From JAXGQE01 sp040766585 (GTDB lineage Bacteria > Bacillota > SLNR01): DNA of 64,000 nt. Where the stretch lies: contig JAXGQE010000003.1 of the NCBI GenBank assembly GCA_040766585.1, positions 62,001 through 126,000 of the forward strand, read 5' to 3'. A program made the translations under genes and the position numbers. Position 1 is the stretch's first letter. Each line of letters starts with the position of its first letter. Positions 8,355 through 17,131 of the stretch are shown piece by piece. The notes beneath the pieces are model-generated. The model saw nothing but the letters and a program-made list of their open reading frames with translations, had not been told where the DNA came from and ran no database searches.

Positions 8355-8380
8355 AAGGCGGCCTAGTGCCGCTTTTTTAT
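8355..8380 (+). terminator. Terminator of sigma/anti-sigma operon
   Basis: GCGGC pairs with GCCGC around a short loop, followed by TTTTTTATT, directly after the anti-sigma gene. Confidence 0.8.
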
Positions 8381-8493
8381 TCTGGACCGAAAAGAATGTC
8401 AAATGCTTGTTTTGCAAGCATTTTTCACGTGGGGAAAGGTTTTTCTTCCTCAAAGAGGAATACTACCATATATCGACGAACCGGGGTGATTAT

Positions 8494-11061
8494 ATGGCAG
8501 CCAAGCGAATGATTCTGATCGACGGAAACAGCCTCATTTACCGGGCTTTTTTTGCATTGCGACCTTTAGCCAACAGCAGCGGACAAAGTACTCAGGCAGT
8601 ATACGGATTTACCAACATGCTGTTGAAATTGATTGATGACGAATCGCCCGACTACATTGCTGTGGCTATGGATGTGGGAAAAACTACTTTTAGAAATTCT
8701 GAGTATGAAGCGTACAAAGCGACCCGACAGGAAACACCGGAGGACTTGCGGAGTCAGATGCCCATTATCCGTCAATTTTTGGAATATATGAATATCACCG
8801 TCCTGGAAAAGGAAGATTATGAAGCCGATGACATTATCGGTACGGTGAGTCTTTTGGGAGAACAGGCAGGTCTGCACTCTCTGATTGTGACCGGTGACCG
8901 GGATGCCCTGCAGCTGGCTTCAGATGATACCCATATCCTATTGACGCGAAAGGGAATTAGTGATATGGAACGATTCACTACTGGAACCATCGAGGAAAAA
9001 TTCGGGATCAATCCCAAACAGCTGATTGATGTGAAGGGTTTAATGGGAGATGTGTCAGACAACATCCCCGGAGTACCGGGAATCGGTGAAAAAACTGCTT
9101 TGAAACTGATTCGTGAGTATGATTCCATTGACGGGGTATTATCCCATCTAGACTATATCGGCGGGAAAAAACTCCAGGAGAATCTTCAGGATTATGCCGC
9201 CCAGGCTCTCCTCAGCAAAAAGCTGGCAACCATCATTCGAGATGTCCCGGTGGACGTTGATCTGGAAGCATTGAAAATTCGGGAGCCGGATTACGATGCC
9301 ATTGCGGCCCTTTTTCAAAAGCTCGAGTTTCGCAATCTAACGGCAAGAATCCAGAGGCGGTCAGGAAACCATCAGTCGATTCCCAAAGAAGAGAGCATCG
9401 ATGTAGAAACAGCGGATTTCTCCACGATTATTAACTGGAGAGAATCAAAAAAGGCTGCAGCCATCTACGGGTACGAAGACAGTCTCTATTTATCGGATGG
9501 AGTTCAAATATTGAAATGGCAGATGAAAGAATCCAACGAGGCGGAAACGCGTCTATTGAAAGAATGGGCAGAAGATGAAGAGGCGCCCAAATACACCTGG
9601 GAGATGAAGCGGATTTTCAAGCATCTGGCGGAGAGAAAGATAATTCTGAAGGGGATCGTTTTCGATGCCGAAATTGCCGCGTATCTTCTGGATCCCGGGA
9701 AAAACAGATATCTTCTGCCGGAACTGGCACGTGAGTTCGGTCTTGACGTGCTTTCGAGAGAATCACCGCGATTGGTTGAAACGGTCTATTATTTGGCTGC
9801 TCCCATGTTGGAGAAACTCCGGGAGTATGACCAGATTCCTCTTCTTCAGGAAATGGAGATTCCTCTAGCGGGAATCCTGGCAGGCATGGAAATGGCTGGA
9901 ATTGCCATCGATGAAGCGCAGCTGATCCAGATGGGACAAGATCTGGACCTGAAAATTGACAGTTTGGCGCAGGAAATATATTTGCAGGCTGGAGAAGAGT
10001 TTAACATCAATTCACCCAAACAACTGGGAGAAATCCTGTTCGAGAAACTGAAGCTCCCGGTTGGGAGAAAAACAAAAACAGGATATTCCACCGATGTGGA
10101 AGTTCTGACGAATCTGTCTCGAAAACACCCGATTCCATCCTTGATTCTGGAATATCGACAGCTGGCAAAACTCAAAGGGACCTATGTGGATGGTATGCTG
10201 ACTCTGATTGACCCAAAAACCCAGCGGATTCACACTACTTTCAATCAGACAGTGACGACTACAGGAAGAATCAGCAGCACAGAGCCCAATCTTCAAAATA
10301 TTCCGATCCGGTCAGAAACAGGGCGAGAGATTCGAAAAGCATTCACGGCCGGGACAAAGGGATGGAAGATCCTAGCGGCGGATTATTCCCAGATTGAGCT
10401 GCGCGTGCTGGCACACCTTTGCGGAGATGAAACTCTGAGGGAGTCGTTTTTCAAGGACGAAGATATCCATACACGAACTGCTTCGGAAGTATTTGGAGTC
10501 CCCTTGAATCAGGTAACACCCGAGCTTCGGGGGAAGGCCAAAGCAGTGAATTTTGGCATCATCTACGGCATCAGTGACTACGGTCTGTCTGTGAATCTTA
10601 AGATCACCCGGGAAGAAGCAAAATCATACATTGAAAACTATTTTGCCCAATATCCCAAAGTGCAGGAATATATGGACCGCACCATAAAGGAAGCCAGAGA
10701 AAACGGTTATGTAGCCACCATCTTCAAACGCAGGAGATACCTGCCGGACCTTCACAGTCGCAATTATACAATTCGGTCCTTCGCCGAGAGAACAGCCATG
10801 AATACCCCTATTCAGGGAAGCGCTGCCGATATCATCAAGATGGCCATGGTCCATGTGCAAAAGCGGATGGAAAAAGAAAAACTGAAGGCACGCATGCTTC
10901 TGCAGGTTCATGATGAATTGATTTTTGAGGCGCCGCCCGAGGAGCTAGACCAGCTGTCCCGGCTGGTCACCGAAGAAATGGAGAATGCTTTCCCGATGGC
11001 GGTACCATTAAAAGTTGACGTGGGGATTGGCCCCAACTGGTACGATGTGAAAAAAGCATAG
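8494..11061 (+). CDS. polA: DNA polymerase I
   Basis: 855 residues from ATG 8494 (GGGGTGA 6 bases upstream); the frame is open further upstream but without a start signal. The N-terminal 5'-3' exonuclease begins LIDGNSLIYRAFFAL and includes VTGDRDALQL and GVPGIGEKTA. The middle 3'-5' exonuclease domain lacks the DxE catalytic motif, so it is probably inactive, as in Bacillus and Thermus enzymes. The polymerase domain has motif A DYSQIELRVLAH, motif B RGKAKAVNFGIIYG and motif C QVHDELIFE. It removes RNA primers and fills gaps in replication and repair. Confidence 0.98.
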   Translation: MAAKRMILIDGNSLIYRAFFALRPLANSSGQSTQAVYGFTNMLLKLIDDESPDYIAVAMDVGKTTFRNSEYEAYKATRQETPEDLRSQMPIIRQFLEYMNITVLEKEDYEADDIIGTVSLLGEQAGLHSLIVTGDRDALQLASDDTHILLTRKGISDMERFTTGTIEEKFGINPKQLIDVKGLMGDVSDNIPGVPGIGEKTALKLIREYDSIDGVLSHLDYIGGKKLQENLQDYAAQALLSKKLATIIRDVPVDVDLEALKIREPDYDAIAALFQKLEFRNLTARIQRRSGNHQSIPKEESIDVETADFSTIINWRESKKAAAIYGYEDSLYLSDGVQILKWQMKESNEAETRLLKEWAEDEEAPKYTWEMKRIFKHLAERKIILKGIVFDAEIAAYLLDPGKNRYLLPELAREFGLDVLSRESPRLVETVYYLAAPMLEKLREYDQIPLLQEMEIPLAGILAGMEMAGIAIDEAQLIQMGQDLDLKIDSLAQEIYLQAGEEFNINSPKQLGEILFEKLKLPVGRKTKTGYSTDVEVLTNLSRKHPIPSLILEYRQLAKLKGTYVDGMLTLIDPKTQRIHTTFNQTVTTTGRISSTEPNLQNIPIRSETGREIRKAFTAGTKGWKILAADYSQIELRVLAHLCGDETLRESFFKDEDIHTRTASEVFGVPLNQVTPELRGKAKAVNFGIIYGISDYGLSVNLKITREEAKSYIENYFAQYPKVQEYMDRTIKEARENGYVATIFKRRRYLPDLHSRNYTIRSFAERTAMNTPIQGSAADIIKMAMVHVQKRMEKEKLKARMLLQVHDELIFEAPPEELDQLSRLVTEEMENAFPMAVPLKVDVGIGPNWYDVKKA

Positions 11062-11083
11062 CTAAACTGAAGGAGGAGACAAG

Positions 11084-12271
11084 ATGCTGGAACGGATTCA
11101 TGCAAGAGCCCAGGAAATGAAGCAAGAAATGATTGATGTTCGTCGGGATTTACATATGCACCCGGAACCTGGTTTTGAAGAAGTACGTACTTCTGGAATC
11201 GTAGCGAAGAAGCTTCAAAGCATGGGTATCGAAGTGCAGACGGAAGTGGCTAAAACTGGAGTGGTTGGACTCCTTCGGGGCGGTCATCCCGGGAAAACCA
11301 TCGCCCTGCGAGCCGATATGGATGCCTTGAAAATGGATGAAAACAATCCCGACCTGCCATACGCTTCAAAAACACCCGGCGTGATGCATGCCTGCGGTCA
11401 CGACGGCCATGTGTCAATGCTCCTGGCAGCTGCCCAAATATTGTCAGAAATGAAAGAAGATCTTCATGGAAATGTGAAGTTTATCTTCCAGCCGGCGGAG
11501 GAGGGTGTCAATGGCGGAGGAGCCCGGGTCATGGTAAAAGAAGGGGCCCTGGAAAATCCTTCTGTGGATGCCATAGTGGGAATTCATATCTGGGCCAGTA
11601 TGCCCATTGGCAGCATTGCGTTGAGAGAAGGGCCCATGATGGCATCTTCTGATAGTTTTAACGCTCGAATCATTGGACGAGGGGGGCACGGTGCGTCGCC
11701 CCAGGACTGCATCGACCCGATTCTGGCAGCATCTCATGTTGTGACAGCACTGCAGAGCATTGTCAGCCGAGAAATTCGCCCTGTCGATTCGGCAGTCATT
11801 ACTGTTGGGACTTTCCATGCCGGAAGTGCCAACAATGTCATTGCTCAGCAGGCAGAACTGGGGGCTACGGTGCGTAGCCTGGATCCAGAAATTCGCAAAA
11901 TGCTTCCCAAGCGCATTGAAGGGATTATCCGCGGTATCACAGAAGCGCTGCGGGCATCCTACGAAATCGAATACCGGCTGGGTTATCCCATTGTTATGAA
12001 TGATCCGGCGGTGACGCGGCTTCTGCATGAAGTATCCGCCAGCGTACTGGGTGATGAAAATATTGTGTATCCTCCCCATCCGGTTATGGGCAGCGAAGAT
12101 TTTGCCTATTATCTGGAGAAGGTACCCGGATCCTTTGCGTTTTTGGGAGCTGGAAATCCCAAGAAGAATACCGGGCAGGCTCATCATCCCCAATACAACT
12201 TCGACGAAGATGTACTGCCTACGGGCTGCGAAATCCTGGTTCAGTCTGCCATTCGTTTCCTCAGCAAATAA
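11084..12271 (+). CDS. M20-family amidohydrolase (N-acyl amino acid hydrolase type)
   Basis: 395 residues, with an excellent ribosome site AAGGAGGAGA. The metal-binding motifs of M20D peptidases are present: DLHMHPEPGFEE, RADMDAL, HACGHDGHVSMLL and FQPAEEG, and a closing HHPQYNFDED. Such enzymes cleave N-acyl (acetyl, hippuryl or indole-acyl) amino acids in the cytoplasm. It lies between polA and coaE in a unit that is otherwise housekeeping. It is one of three intact M20 enzymes in this window. The substrate is not predictable. Confidence 0.92.
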   Translation: MLERIHARAQEMKQEMIDVRRDLHMHPEPGFEEVRTSGIVAKKLQSMGIEVQTEVAKTGVVGLLRGGHPGKTIALRADMDALKMDENNPDLPYASKTPGVMHACGHDGHVSMLLAAAQILSEMKEDLHGNVKFIFQPAEEGVNGGGARVMVKEGALENPSVDAIVGIHIWASMPIGSIALREGPMMASSDSFNARIIGRGGHGASPQDCIDPILAASHVVTALQSIVSREIRPVDSAVITVGTFHAGSANNVIAQQAELGATVRSLDPEIRKMLPKRIEGIIRGITEALRASYEIEYRLGYPIVMNDPAVTRLLHEVSASVLGDENIVYPPHPVMGSEDFAYYLEKVPGSFAFLGAGNPKKNTGQAHHPQYNFDEDVLPTGCEILVQSAIRFLSK

Positions 12272-12293
12272 TGAACGTGTGAAAGGGATGGAA

Positions 12294-12959
12294 ATGTTGA
12301 AAGGAAAACTAATTATTGGACTGACCGGTGGAATCGCCACTGGAAAAAGCTCTGTCGCAGCCATTCTTAAGAAAATGGGAATTGTTGTGATTGATGCCGA
12401 CCAGGTGGCCCGAGAGATAGTCGAACCGGGTAAACCTGCCTGGAGAGAAATCATCGGTCATTTTGGCACCTGCATTCTGAATGAGGATCAAACCATCGAT
12501 CGGGGTGCATTGGGCAAGATCATCTTTCAGGATGCGAATGCTCGAAAAGCGCTAAATGAAATCACACATCCAAAAATCAGAGCGGAAATATTCCAGCAGC
12601 TAGATGAAGCGCTGCTTGTCAATGATCTGGTGGTGCTGGAGATACCGCTTCTCATTGAATCCGGCAGTGTCTATCCGGTGGATGAGATTTGGGTTGTCTA
12701 TACCGAACCGGAAACACAGAAAAGCCGGCTGATGCAGCGGAACAAGCTGACTGCAGAAGAAGCAGAGAATCGAATACTTGCCCAAATGTCTATGGAGGAG
12801 AAGATCAAGAAAGCGCATCGAGTGATCAATAACTCCGGGACCCTGAAAGATTTGGAAGAGGAAGTCAGGCGTTTGGTTCATGCAGTCGAAGGAAATCTGA
12901 GAAATCAGAACGAACCGGTGATCGAGGGAGAGAACAGCCATGGTGAAGATTCGAAATAG
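12294..12959 (+). CDS. coaE: Dephospho-CoA kinase
   Basis: 221 residues. The P-loop GLTGGIATGKSSV, followed by VIDADQVARE, RGALGKIIF and the lid stretch RNKLTAEEAENRILAQMS, is characteristic of CoaE, which phosphorylates the ribose 3'-OH of dephospho-CoA in the last step of coenzyme A synthesis. ATG 12294 is preferred over 12288 because GAAAGGG ends at 12287. The polA-coaE-transglycosylase order is common in Firmicutes; here an M20 gene is inserted. The 3' end overlaps the next gene by 20 bases. Confidence 0.96.
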   Translation: MLKGKLIIGLTGGIATGKSSVAAILKKMGIVVIDADQVAREIVEPGKPAWREIIGHFGTCILNEDQTIDRGALGKIIFQDANARKALNEITHPKIRAEIFQQLDEALLVNDLVVLEIPLLIESGSVYPVDEIWVVYTEPETQKSRLMQRNKLTAEEAENRILAQMSMEEKIKKAHRVINNSGTLKDLEEEVRRLVHAVEGNLRNQNEPVIEGENSHGEDSK

Positions 12960-13509
12960 GGTTGCTGTATGGCTGGTACGACTGGTCGTGATTAGCATCG
13001 GAATTCTGATTATAATAAATGCATCCTGGGCGCAGCGATTTTTTTATCCCATTCATTTTCGGGATAAAATTGAAAGACACGCCCGCGATCTGGATGTAGA
13101 TCCCATGCTGGTGGCAGCCATCATCCGCAATGAGAGTCGGTTCCGGTCCCAGGTCATATCCGCCAAAGGTGCAGTGGGGCTGATGCAGATTATGCCGGAC
13201 ACAGCCCGCTGGATCGCAGAACAGACCGGTATACCGGATTTCAGTGAAGAAAATCTTCTGGACCCGGATACCAACATTCGCATGGGAAGCTGGTATATCT
13301 CCAGTCTGCAAAGGCAGTTTTATAATCAGACAGCGGTGGTGCTTGCAGCCTACAACGCCGGAAGAGGCAATGTTGCCGCCTGGCTGGCAGATGGAGTTTG
13401 GGATGGTTCTGAAGCTGCCATTGACCGGATCCCTTTTGCCGAAACTGAAAAATATGTCCGGCAGGTCCTGCAGGATTACCATCGGTATCACAAATTGTAT
13501 GTTGAATGA
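12940..13509 (+). CDS. Membrane-anchored lytic transglycosylase (SLT domain)
   Basis: 189 residues. An N-terminal signal anchor lies at about residues 9-27, then an SLT lysozyme-like domain with the catalytic glutamate in AIIRNESRFRSQ, AVGLMQIMPDTA, LLDPDTNIRMG and LAAYNAGRGNV. It cleaves peptidoglycan glycan strands to anhydromuropeptides at the outer membrane face. ATG 12940 follows GAGGGAGA and overlaps coaE, so the two are translationally coupled. The size matches the short YjbJ-type enzymes of Firmicutes. Confidence 0.93.
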   Translation: MVKIRNRVAVWLVRLVVISIGILIIINASWAQRFFYPIHFRDKIERHARDLDVDPMLVAAIIRNESRFRSQVISAKGAVGLMQIMPDTARWIAEQTGIPDFSEENLLDPDTNIRMGSWYISSLQRQFYNQTAVVLAAYNAGRGNVAAWLADGVWDGSEAAIDRIPFAETEKYVRQVLQDYHRYHKLYVE

Positions 13510-13525
13510 ATGAAAAGGGTTTGCT

Positions 13526-13547
13526 GAATCTTTGGCGAATCTTTGGC
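13526..13547 (+). repeat. 11-base tandem duplication
   Basis: GAATCTTTGGC occurs twice back to back in the spacer between the transglycosylase and the phosphoribosyltransferase. It is probably a replication-slippage duplication; no function is evident. Confidence 0.8.
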
Positions 13548-13591
13548 GTTAATATCACAATGGAGACAGCTGAACAGGAAGGATGAATCGC

Positions 13592-14650
13592 ATGAAAGAT
13601 AGGGTAAAAGATATTCAAACGATGCAGGATGTAAAGAGATTCAAAGTGGATGATGGACGTCTTTTCCATTCTGCTACACATGAAGAAATCATGTCCGGTC
13701 TGACGGCTGATGTGTATTTTGTGAAAGCCAATGAGGTACTGAGGGCTTGTGGTAAAGAGAATACAGAAGTAATCGCGGAAATATTCTCTCGAAAAGAAGG
13801 TATTCTGGCTGGGATCGATGAGGTGATGACTCTTCTTAAGGAAAAACCATTGCGAATATGGTCCCTGGAAGAAGGGGATCGGTTCTTTAGCAAAGAGGTG
13901 ATTATGCGAATTCAGGGGCCTTATCAGGAGTTCGGGATCCACGAAACTGCCATTTTGGGCATTCTTGCCAGCTCCAGCGGTTGGGCTACGGCAGCTCATG
14001 AATGCGCCATGGCTGCAGAGGGAGCCGGTCTTCTATCATTTGGAGCCAGGCATGTTCATCCGTCTGTGGCACCGGTGATGGAGAGAGCTGCGATAATCGG
14101 AGGAGCAGATGGAGCCAGCTGCATCCTGGGGGCTAAACTGATGGAGCAGGAACCCATGGGAACACTGCCCCACGCAGTATTTCTGATCGTGGGAGATACT
14201 GTACAAGTAGCTGAGATTTACGACGATATTCTTCCACCGGATGCTATTCGACTGATCCTTGTAGATACTTTCAAAGATGAAGCCGAAGAAACACTGCGGG
14301 TGGCCAAAGCCCTCTCCAAAAAGTTGGGAGGAATCCGGTTGGATACCCCTAGCGAACGAGGCGGTGTCACGCCGGATTTGGTTCGCGAAGTTCGAAGCCG
14401 GCTGGATCAAGAGGGATTTCACCATGTGAAAATTTTTGTCTCAGGAGGCATCACGCCCGAGCGGATCCGACTGTTGAAAGAAGCGGGGGCCGACTCGTTT
14501 GGCGTTGGCAGCTACATATCCGGTTCACCGCCCATTGATATGACCATGGATCTGAAATCGATTGGGGGTAAAGATATAGCCAAACGAGGCAGAATCCCCG
14601 GTCTGACTCCCAGCAGTCGTTTAAGAGAAATGATAAATAATAGGAGATAG
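13592..14650 (+). CDS. Nicotinate phosphoribosyltransferase-like enzyme
   Basis: 352 residues, the short clostridial/archaeal type of the NAPRTase family. It has FHSATHEEIMSGLTADVYF at the N-terminus, SFGARHVHPSVAPVMERAA, IGGADGASC, the phosphate-binding LILVDTF...EE segment, IRLDTPSERGG, and FVSGGITPERI...GVGSYIS. It would convert nicotinate and PRPP to nicotinate mononucleotide in NAD salvage. ATG 13592 is taken rather than 13583 because AGGAAGGA (13576-13583) then has normal spacing. A small membrane-protein gene follows after 6 bases. Confidence 0.9.
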   Translation: MKDRVKDIQTMQDVKRFKVDDGRLFHSATHEEIMSGLTADVYFVKANEVLRACGKENTEVIAEIFSRKEGILAGIDEVMTLLKEKPLRIWSLEEGDRFFSKEVIMRIQGPYQEFGIHETAILGILASSSGWATAAHECAMAAEGAGLLSFGARHVHPSVAPVMERAAIIGGADGASCILGAKLMEQEPMGTLPHAVFLIVGDTVQVAEIYDDILPPDAIRLILVDTFKDEAEETLRVAKALSKKLGGIRLDTPSERGGVTPDLVREVRSRLDQEGFHHVKIFVSGGITPERIRLLKEAGADSFGVGSYISGSPPIDMTMDLKSIGGKDIAKRGRIPGLTPSSRLREMINNRR

Positions 14651-14656
14651 GTCAGA

Positions 14657-14827
14657 ATGGATGATCCAAGTAAAGGTGAAAAGGGTCACGAAGACCGTCC
14701 AAAACTCGATTGGACAGATATCGCGGCTTTCATGATTGCTGCTTTTCAAATCATGGTGCCTGCTGCCTTGGTGCTAATGGGGGTCCTGATTCTGTTCTAT
14801 CTGATCCTGAAAATATGGGCTGGATGA
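14657..14827 (+). CDS. Small single-span membrane protein, 56 residues
   Basis: It starts with ATG 6 bases after the phosphoribosyltransferase stop; the preceding TAGGAGATAGG gives a ribosome site. A charged N-terminal half (DDPSKGEKGHEDRPKLDW) is followed by one long hydrophobic helix (about residues 22-54) ending KIWAG. I do not recognise a family. The tight spacing implies co-expression with the NAPRTase-like gene, perhaps as a membrane partner, but this is inference. Confidence 0.65.
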   Translation: MDDPSKGEKGHEDRPKLDWTDIAAFMIAAFQIMVPAALVLMGVLILFYLILKIWAG

Positions 14828-14862
14828 ACTGCTCCGACAGACGGATTCCTATGGGGCAAGGA

Positions 14863-14891
14863 TTGACTTTATGAATGACTACGCGTATAAT
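14863..14891 (+). promoter_or_regulatory. Promoter of tRNA-Leu(GAG)
   Basis: TTGACT (14863-14868), 17-base spacer, perfect TATAAT (14886-14891), 20 bases before the tRNA. Confidence 0.9.
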
Positions 14892-14911
14892 GTGTAGTGA
14901 ACTTTGCTTAT

Positions 14912-14998
14912 GCGGACGTGCTGGAACCGGCAGACAGGCATGTTTGAGGGGCATGTGAGAGCAATCTCGTGTGGGTTCAAGTCCCACCGTCCGCACCA
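14912..14998 (+). tRNA. tRNA-Leu (anticodon GAG)
   Basis: Acceptor stem GCGGACG pairs with CGTCCGC, with CCA encoded. Anticodon stem CATGT/GCATG encloses loop TTGAGGG, giving anticodon GAG (reads CUC/CUU). A long variable arm TGAGAGCAATCTCGT and the T arm GTGGG-TTCAAGT-CCCAC are present. 87 bases, a leucine tRNA. Confidence 0.96.
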
Positions 14999-15006
14999 AT
15001 GAATGC

Positions 15007-15045
15007 AACCGTGGACCGCTGGTCTGCGGTTTATTTCGTTCATTT
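15007..15045 (+). terminator. Probable terminator of tRNA-Leu(GAG)
   Basis: ACCGC (15015) pairs with GCGGT (15026), or AACCG with CGGTT, followed by T-rich TTATTTCGTT. The stem is short, so this is a moderate call. Confidence 0.5.
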
Positions 15046-15145
15046 TTTCAAGTCGCTTTGAGGACTTTAGTCAATTCAATGGTCAAGTGTTCAGTCTAGT
15101 TGCTCCTGGGAAAACAGGATTCTCAGCTGAGGAGGAGGCATTCCT

Positions 15146-16054
15146 TTGAAAAACATGCAAAAGAAAATTATGCTGGATATACTTCTTCTTTCAGGGCTGA
15201 TATACCTGATGGATACTTCCTTTTCGGGTATTCAGATACACGAGCTATTGGGAATCGGCGTAGGAATCCTGCTGGTGTATCATACCCTCGTCCACCGACC
15301 ATGGATCAAAGCGGCAGCAGCACGTATTCGATCATCGTATGCTTCCTGGAAGATGAATCTGATGGCTGGATTGGGATTCGGCTTGACGATCAGTTGCAGC
15401 ATTGCTGTAATTACCGGCTTACTGATCGCCCGAACCTTGCCCTATCAATTCCTGTATAGCGACTCCAGACTGCTGATTGCGACTCACCACAGCACAGCAT
15501 ATCTTTCAGTCCTTCTTGCTGGAATCCACATCGGGGTCCACTTGAAAGCGCTGAGGGTTTTTATCCTTAACAAATGGGCATTTATTGGGAAGACCGGTTC
15601 TGTCCGGGTCGGTCGCTTGATTGCTGTTCTTGTGATTGTTGCCGGGCTGCGGGCAGTGGTGGTCATGGATTATGGCCGTGTCCTGGCATCACCGGCCACC
15701 GGGAATTCTCCTCTTCTAATACCCGACCAAGACACGCCCTTAGCTGAAGCGGGTCAAAGTATCGATTCCGATCCGGCCAGTGAAGAAGCGGTACAGAATT
15801 ATCTGGACGGACTGATCTGTACAGGCTGCAGCAAACATTGCCCACTACTTCGCCCTCAATGTCAGATTGGTGTCAAGCAAGCCAGGGAGGCAGCGCAGAT
15901 CTACCTGGAGGAAATTCAGAACAATAGCAGCTCAAGTTCTTCTTCTCAATGGATCCTGACAACCGCCGGAGAAAAGATTTGGCTGTTTCCTCAGGCGATC
16001 GGTCTTTTTATTCTGGGTTCATACTATGTCATATCGTGGAAAGAAAAAGGCTAA
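15146..16054 (+). CDS. Histidine-rich membrane protein (DUF4405/cytochrome b-like) with Cys tail
   Basis: 302 residues from TTG 15146 (GGAGGAGG 7 bases upstream). The first 180 residues hold about five hydrophobic helices with spaced histidines (IHELLG, YHTLVH, ATHHSTAYL, GIHIGVHLK), as in DUF4405 and ferric-reductase-like haem membrane proteins. After a long linker a cysteine cluster, C225xxC228xxxC232x6C239 (CTGCSKHCPLLRPQC), could bind a metal or iron-sulfur centre. A serine run and a final membrane helix close the protein. Probably a membrane electron-transfer protein; haem and cluster binding are inferred. Single gene, terminated at 16081. Confidence 0.65.
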   Translation: MKNMQKKIMLDILLLSGLIYLMDTSFSGIQIHELLGIGVGILLVYHTLVHRPWIKAAAARIRSSYASWKMNLMAGLGFGLTISCSIAVITGLLIARTLPYQFLYSDSRLLIATHHSTAYLSVLLAGIHIGVHLKALRVFILNKWAFIGKTGSVRVGRLIAVLVIVAGLRAVVVMDYGRVLASPATGNSPLLIPDQDTPLAEAGQSIDSDPASEEAVQNYLDGLICTGCSKHCPLLRPQCQIGVKQAREAAQIYLEEIQNNSSSSSSSQWILTTAGEKIWLFPQAIGLFILGSYYVISWKEKG

Positions 16055-16080
16055 ATCATTGAATCGAACGACACTCTACC

Positions 16081-16110
16081 ATAACCGCTGACCTTCAGCG
16101 GTTATTTTTA
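16081..16110 (+). terminator. Strong terminator
   Basis: ATAACCGCTGA pairs perfectly with TCAGCGGTTAT around a 3-base loop, followed by TTTTTA. Confidence 0.92.
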
Positions 16111-16226
16111 TTCTGCAGGTTGAACGCCCAAAGAAATGGATTTTACCCAAGGGAACATGTAAATCGAAGGAATCCACGGACGTTTCGAGAAAGTATATGG
16201 GAATACGCAGCTGTGGAGGGAGCCAT

Positions 16227-17120
16227 ATGACATATCAGATTGATAAAGCAGACCTGTTTCGCTGGTGCAAGATCCCTGCCGATGAACTTGCAGGGCATCC
16301 GGATTCCAAAGTCCAGGTGCGGATGCATGAAGATAAGCAGGAAGTGTTTCGACACATTGCCGACCTGATGGCTGAGGAGTTGATCCAGAATAATCAGCGA
16401 GGAGTCAGAACCAAATGGGTTCTTCCAGCAGGTCCGATGGACCAGTATGAGTACCTGATTGGGCGAGTGAACAGGGAAAAGATCTCATTAAAGAATCTGT
16501 GGGTCTTTCACATGGATGAGTTCCTGGATTGGCAAACACGACCGTTTCCAGTGGCAGATACCTATGAAAGTCTGGAAGGTACCATGCTTCATCGATTCTA
16601 CCATAAGATAGACCCGGAACTTACTGTGCCGGATGAACAGCGAATCTGGCCCCGGGTAGCTGATCTGGATGCCATGGACAAAAAAGTTCAGGAGCTAGGA
16701 GGAGTGGATACGGTCTGGGCAGGGGTCGGGTACAAAGGACTGGTGGCATTTTGTGAAGCCCCCCGCTCTCCTTACTACTCAATTACGGAAGATGAATACG
16801 CTCAGTCAAAAACCCGAGTCGTTCATCTCAATGATGATACTCTCGTTGCACTGAGCCAGCGATCCTGGGGAGGGCTCTCTGAGGCTGTGCCGCCTATGGC
16901 GGTGACCATAGGATTCAAGTCCATGCTGACAGCGAAACGAGCTGTGTTTATGATTACAACCGGCGACTGGAAAAAGACCATCGTCAGAATCATTATGTTT
17001 AGCGAACCCACGGTAGAATATCCGGTAACTTTGTTTCCGAAGTATATACCGGAAGTGATTTTGTTCTGCGATCGCAATACAGCCCAGCCTCCTCACAGAG
17101 GACAAAGCAAGCTGGTCTAG
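16227..17120 (+). CDS. Glucosamine-6-phosphate deaminase/isomerase-like protein (NagB family)
   Basis: 297 residues, longer than typical NagB (about 240-266). NagB/RpiA-fold motifs are visible: the phosphate loop VLPAGPMDQYEYL in place of PTGxTPxxxY, and LWVFHMDEFLD near residue 93, the NagB active-site block. ATG 16227 is chosen after GGAGGG. It is followed 11 bases later by a PfkB kinase, then an M20 hydrolase. Together these suggest breakdown of an N-acylated amino sugar or related phosphosugar (inference). The true substrate is unknown. Confidence 0.8.
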   Translation: MTYQIDKADLFRWCKIPADELAGHPDSKVQVRMHEDKQEVFRHIADLMAEELIQNNQRGVRTKWVLPAGPMDQYEYLIGRVNREKISLKNLWVFHMDEFLDWQTRPFPVADTYESLEGTMLHRFYHKIDPELTVPDEQRIWPRVADLDAMDKKVQELGGVDTVWAGVGYKGLVAFCEAPRSPYYSITEDEYAQSKTRVVHLNDDTLVALSQRSWGGLSEAVPPMAVTIGFKSMLTAKRAVFMITTGDWKKTIVRIIMFSEPTVEYPVTLFPKYIPEVILFCDRNTAQPPHRGQSKLV

Positions 17121-17131
17121 GGGGATAGACA

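Noticed and set aside
11444..12454. A 336-codon open frame on the minus strand
   Set aside because: It is a mirror of the M20 and coaE genes, which have clear motifs and ribosome sites.
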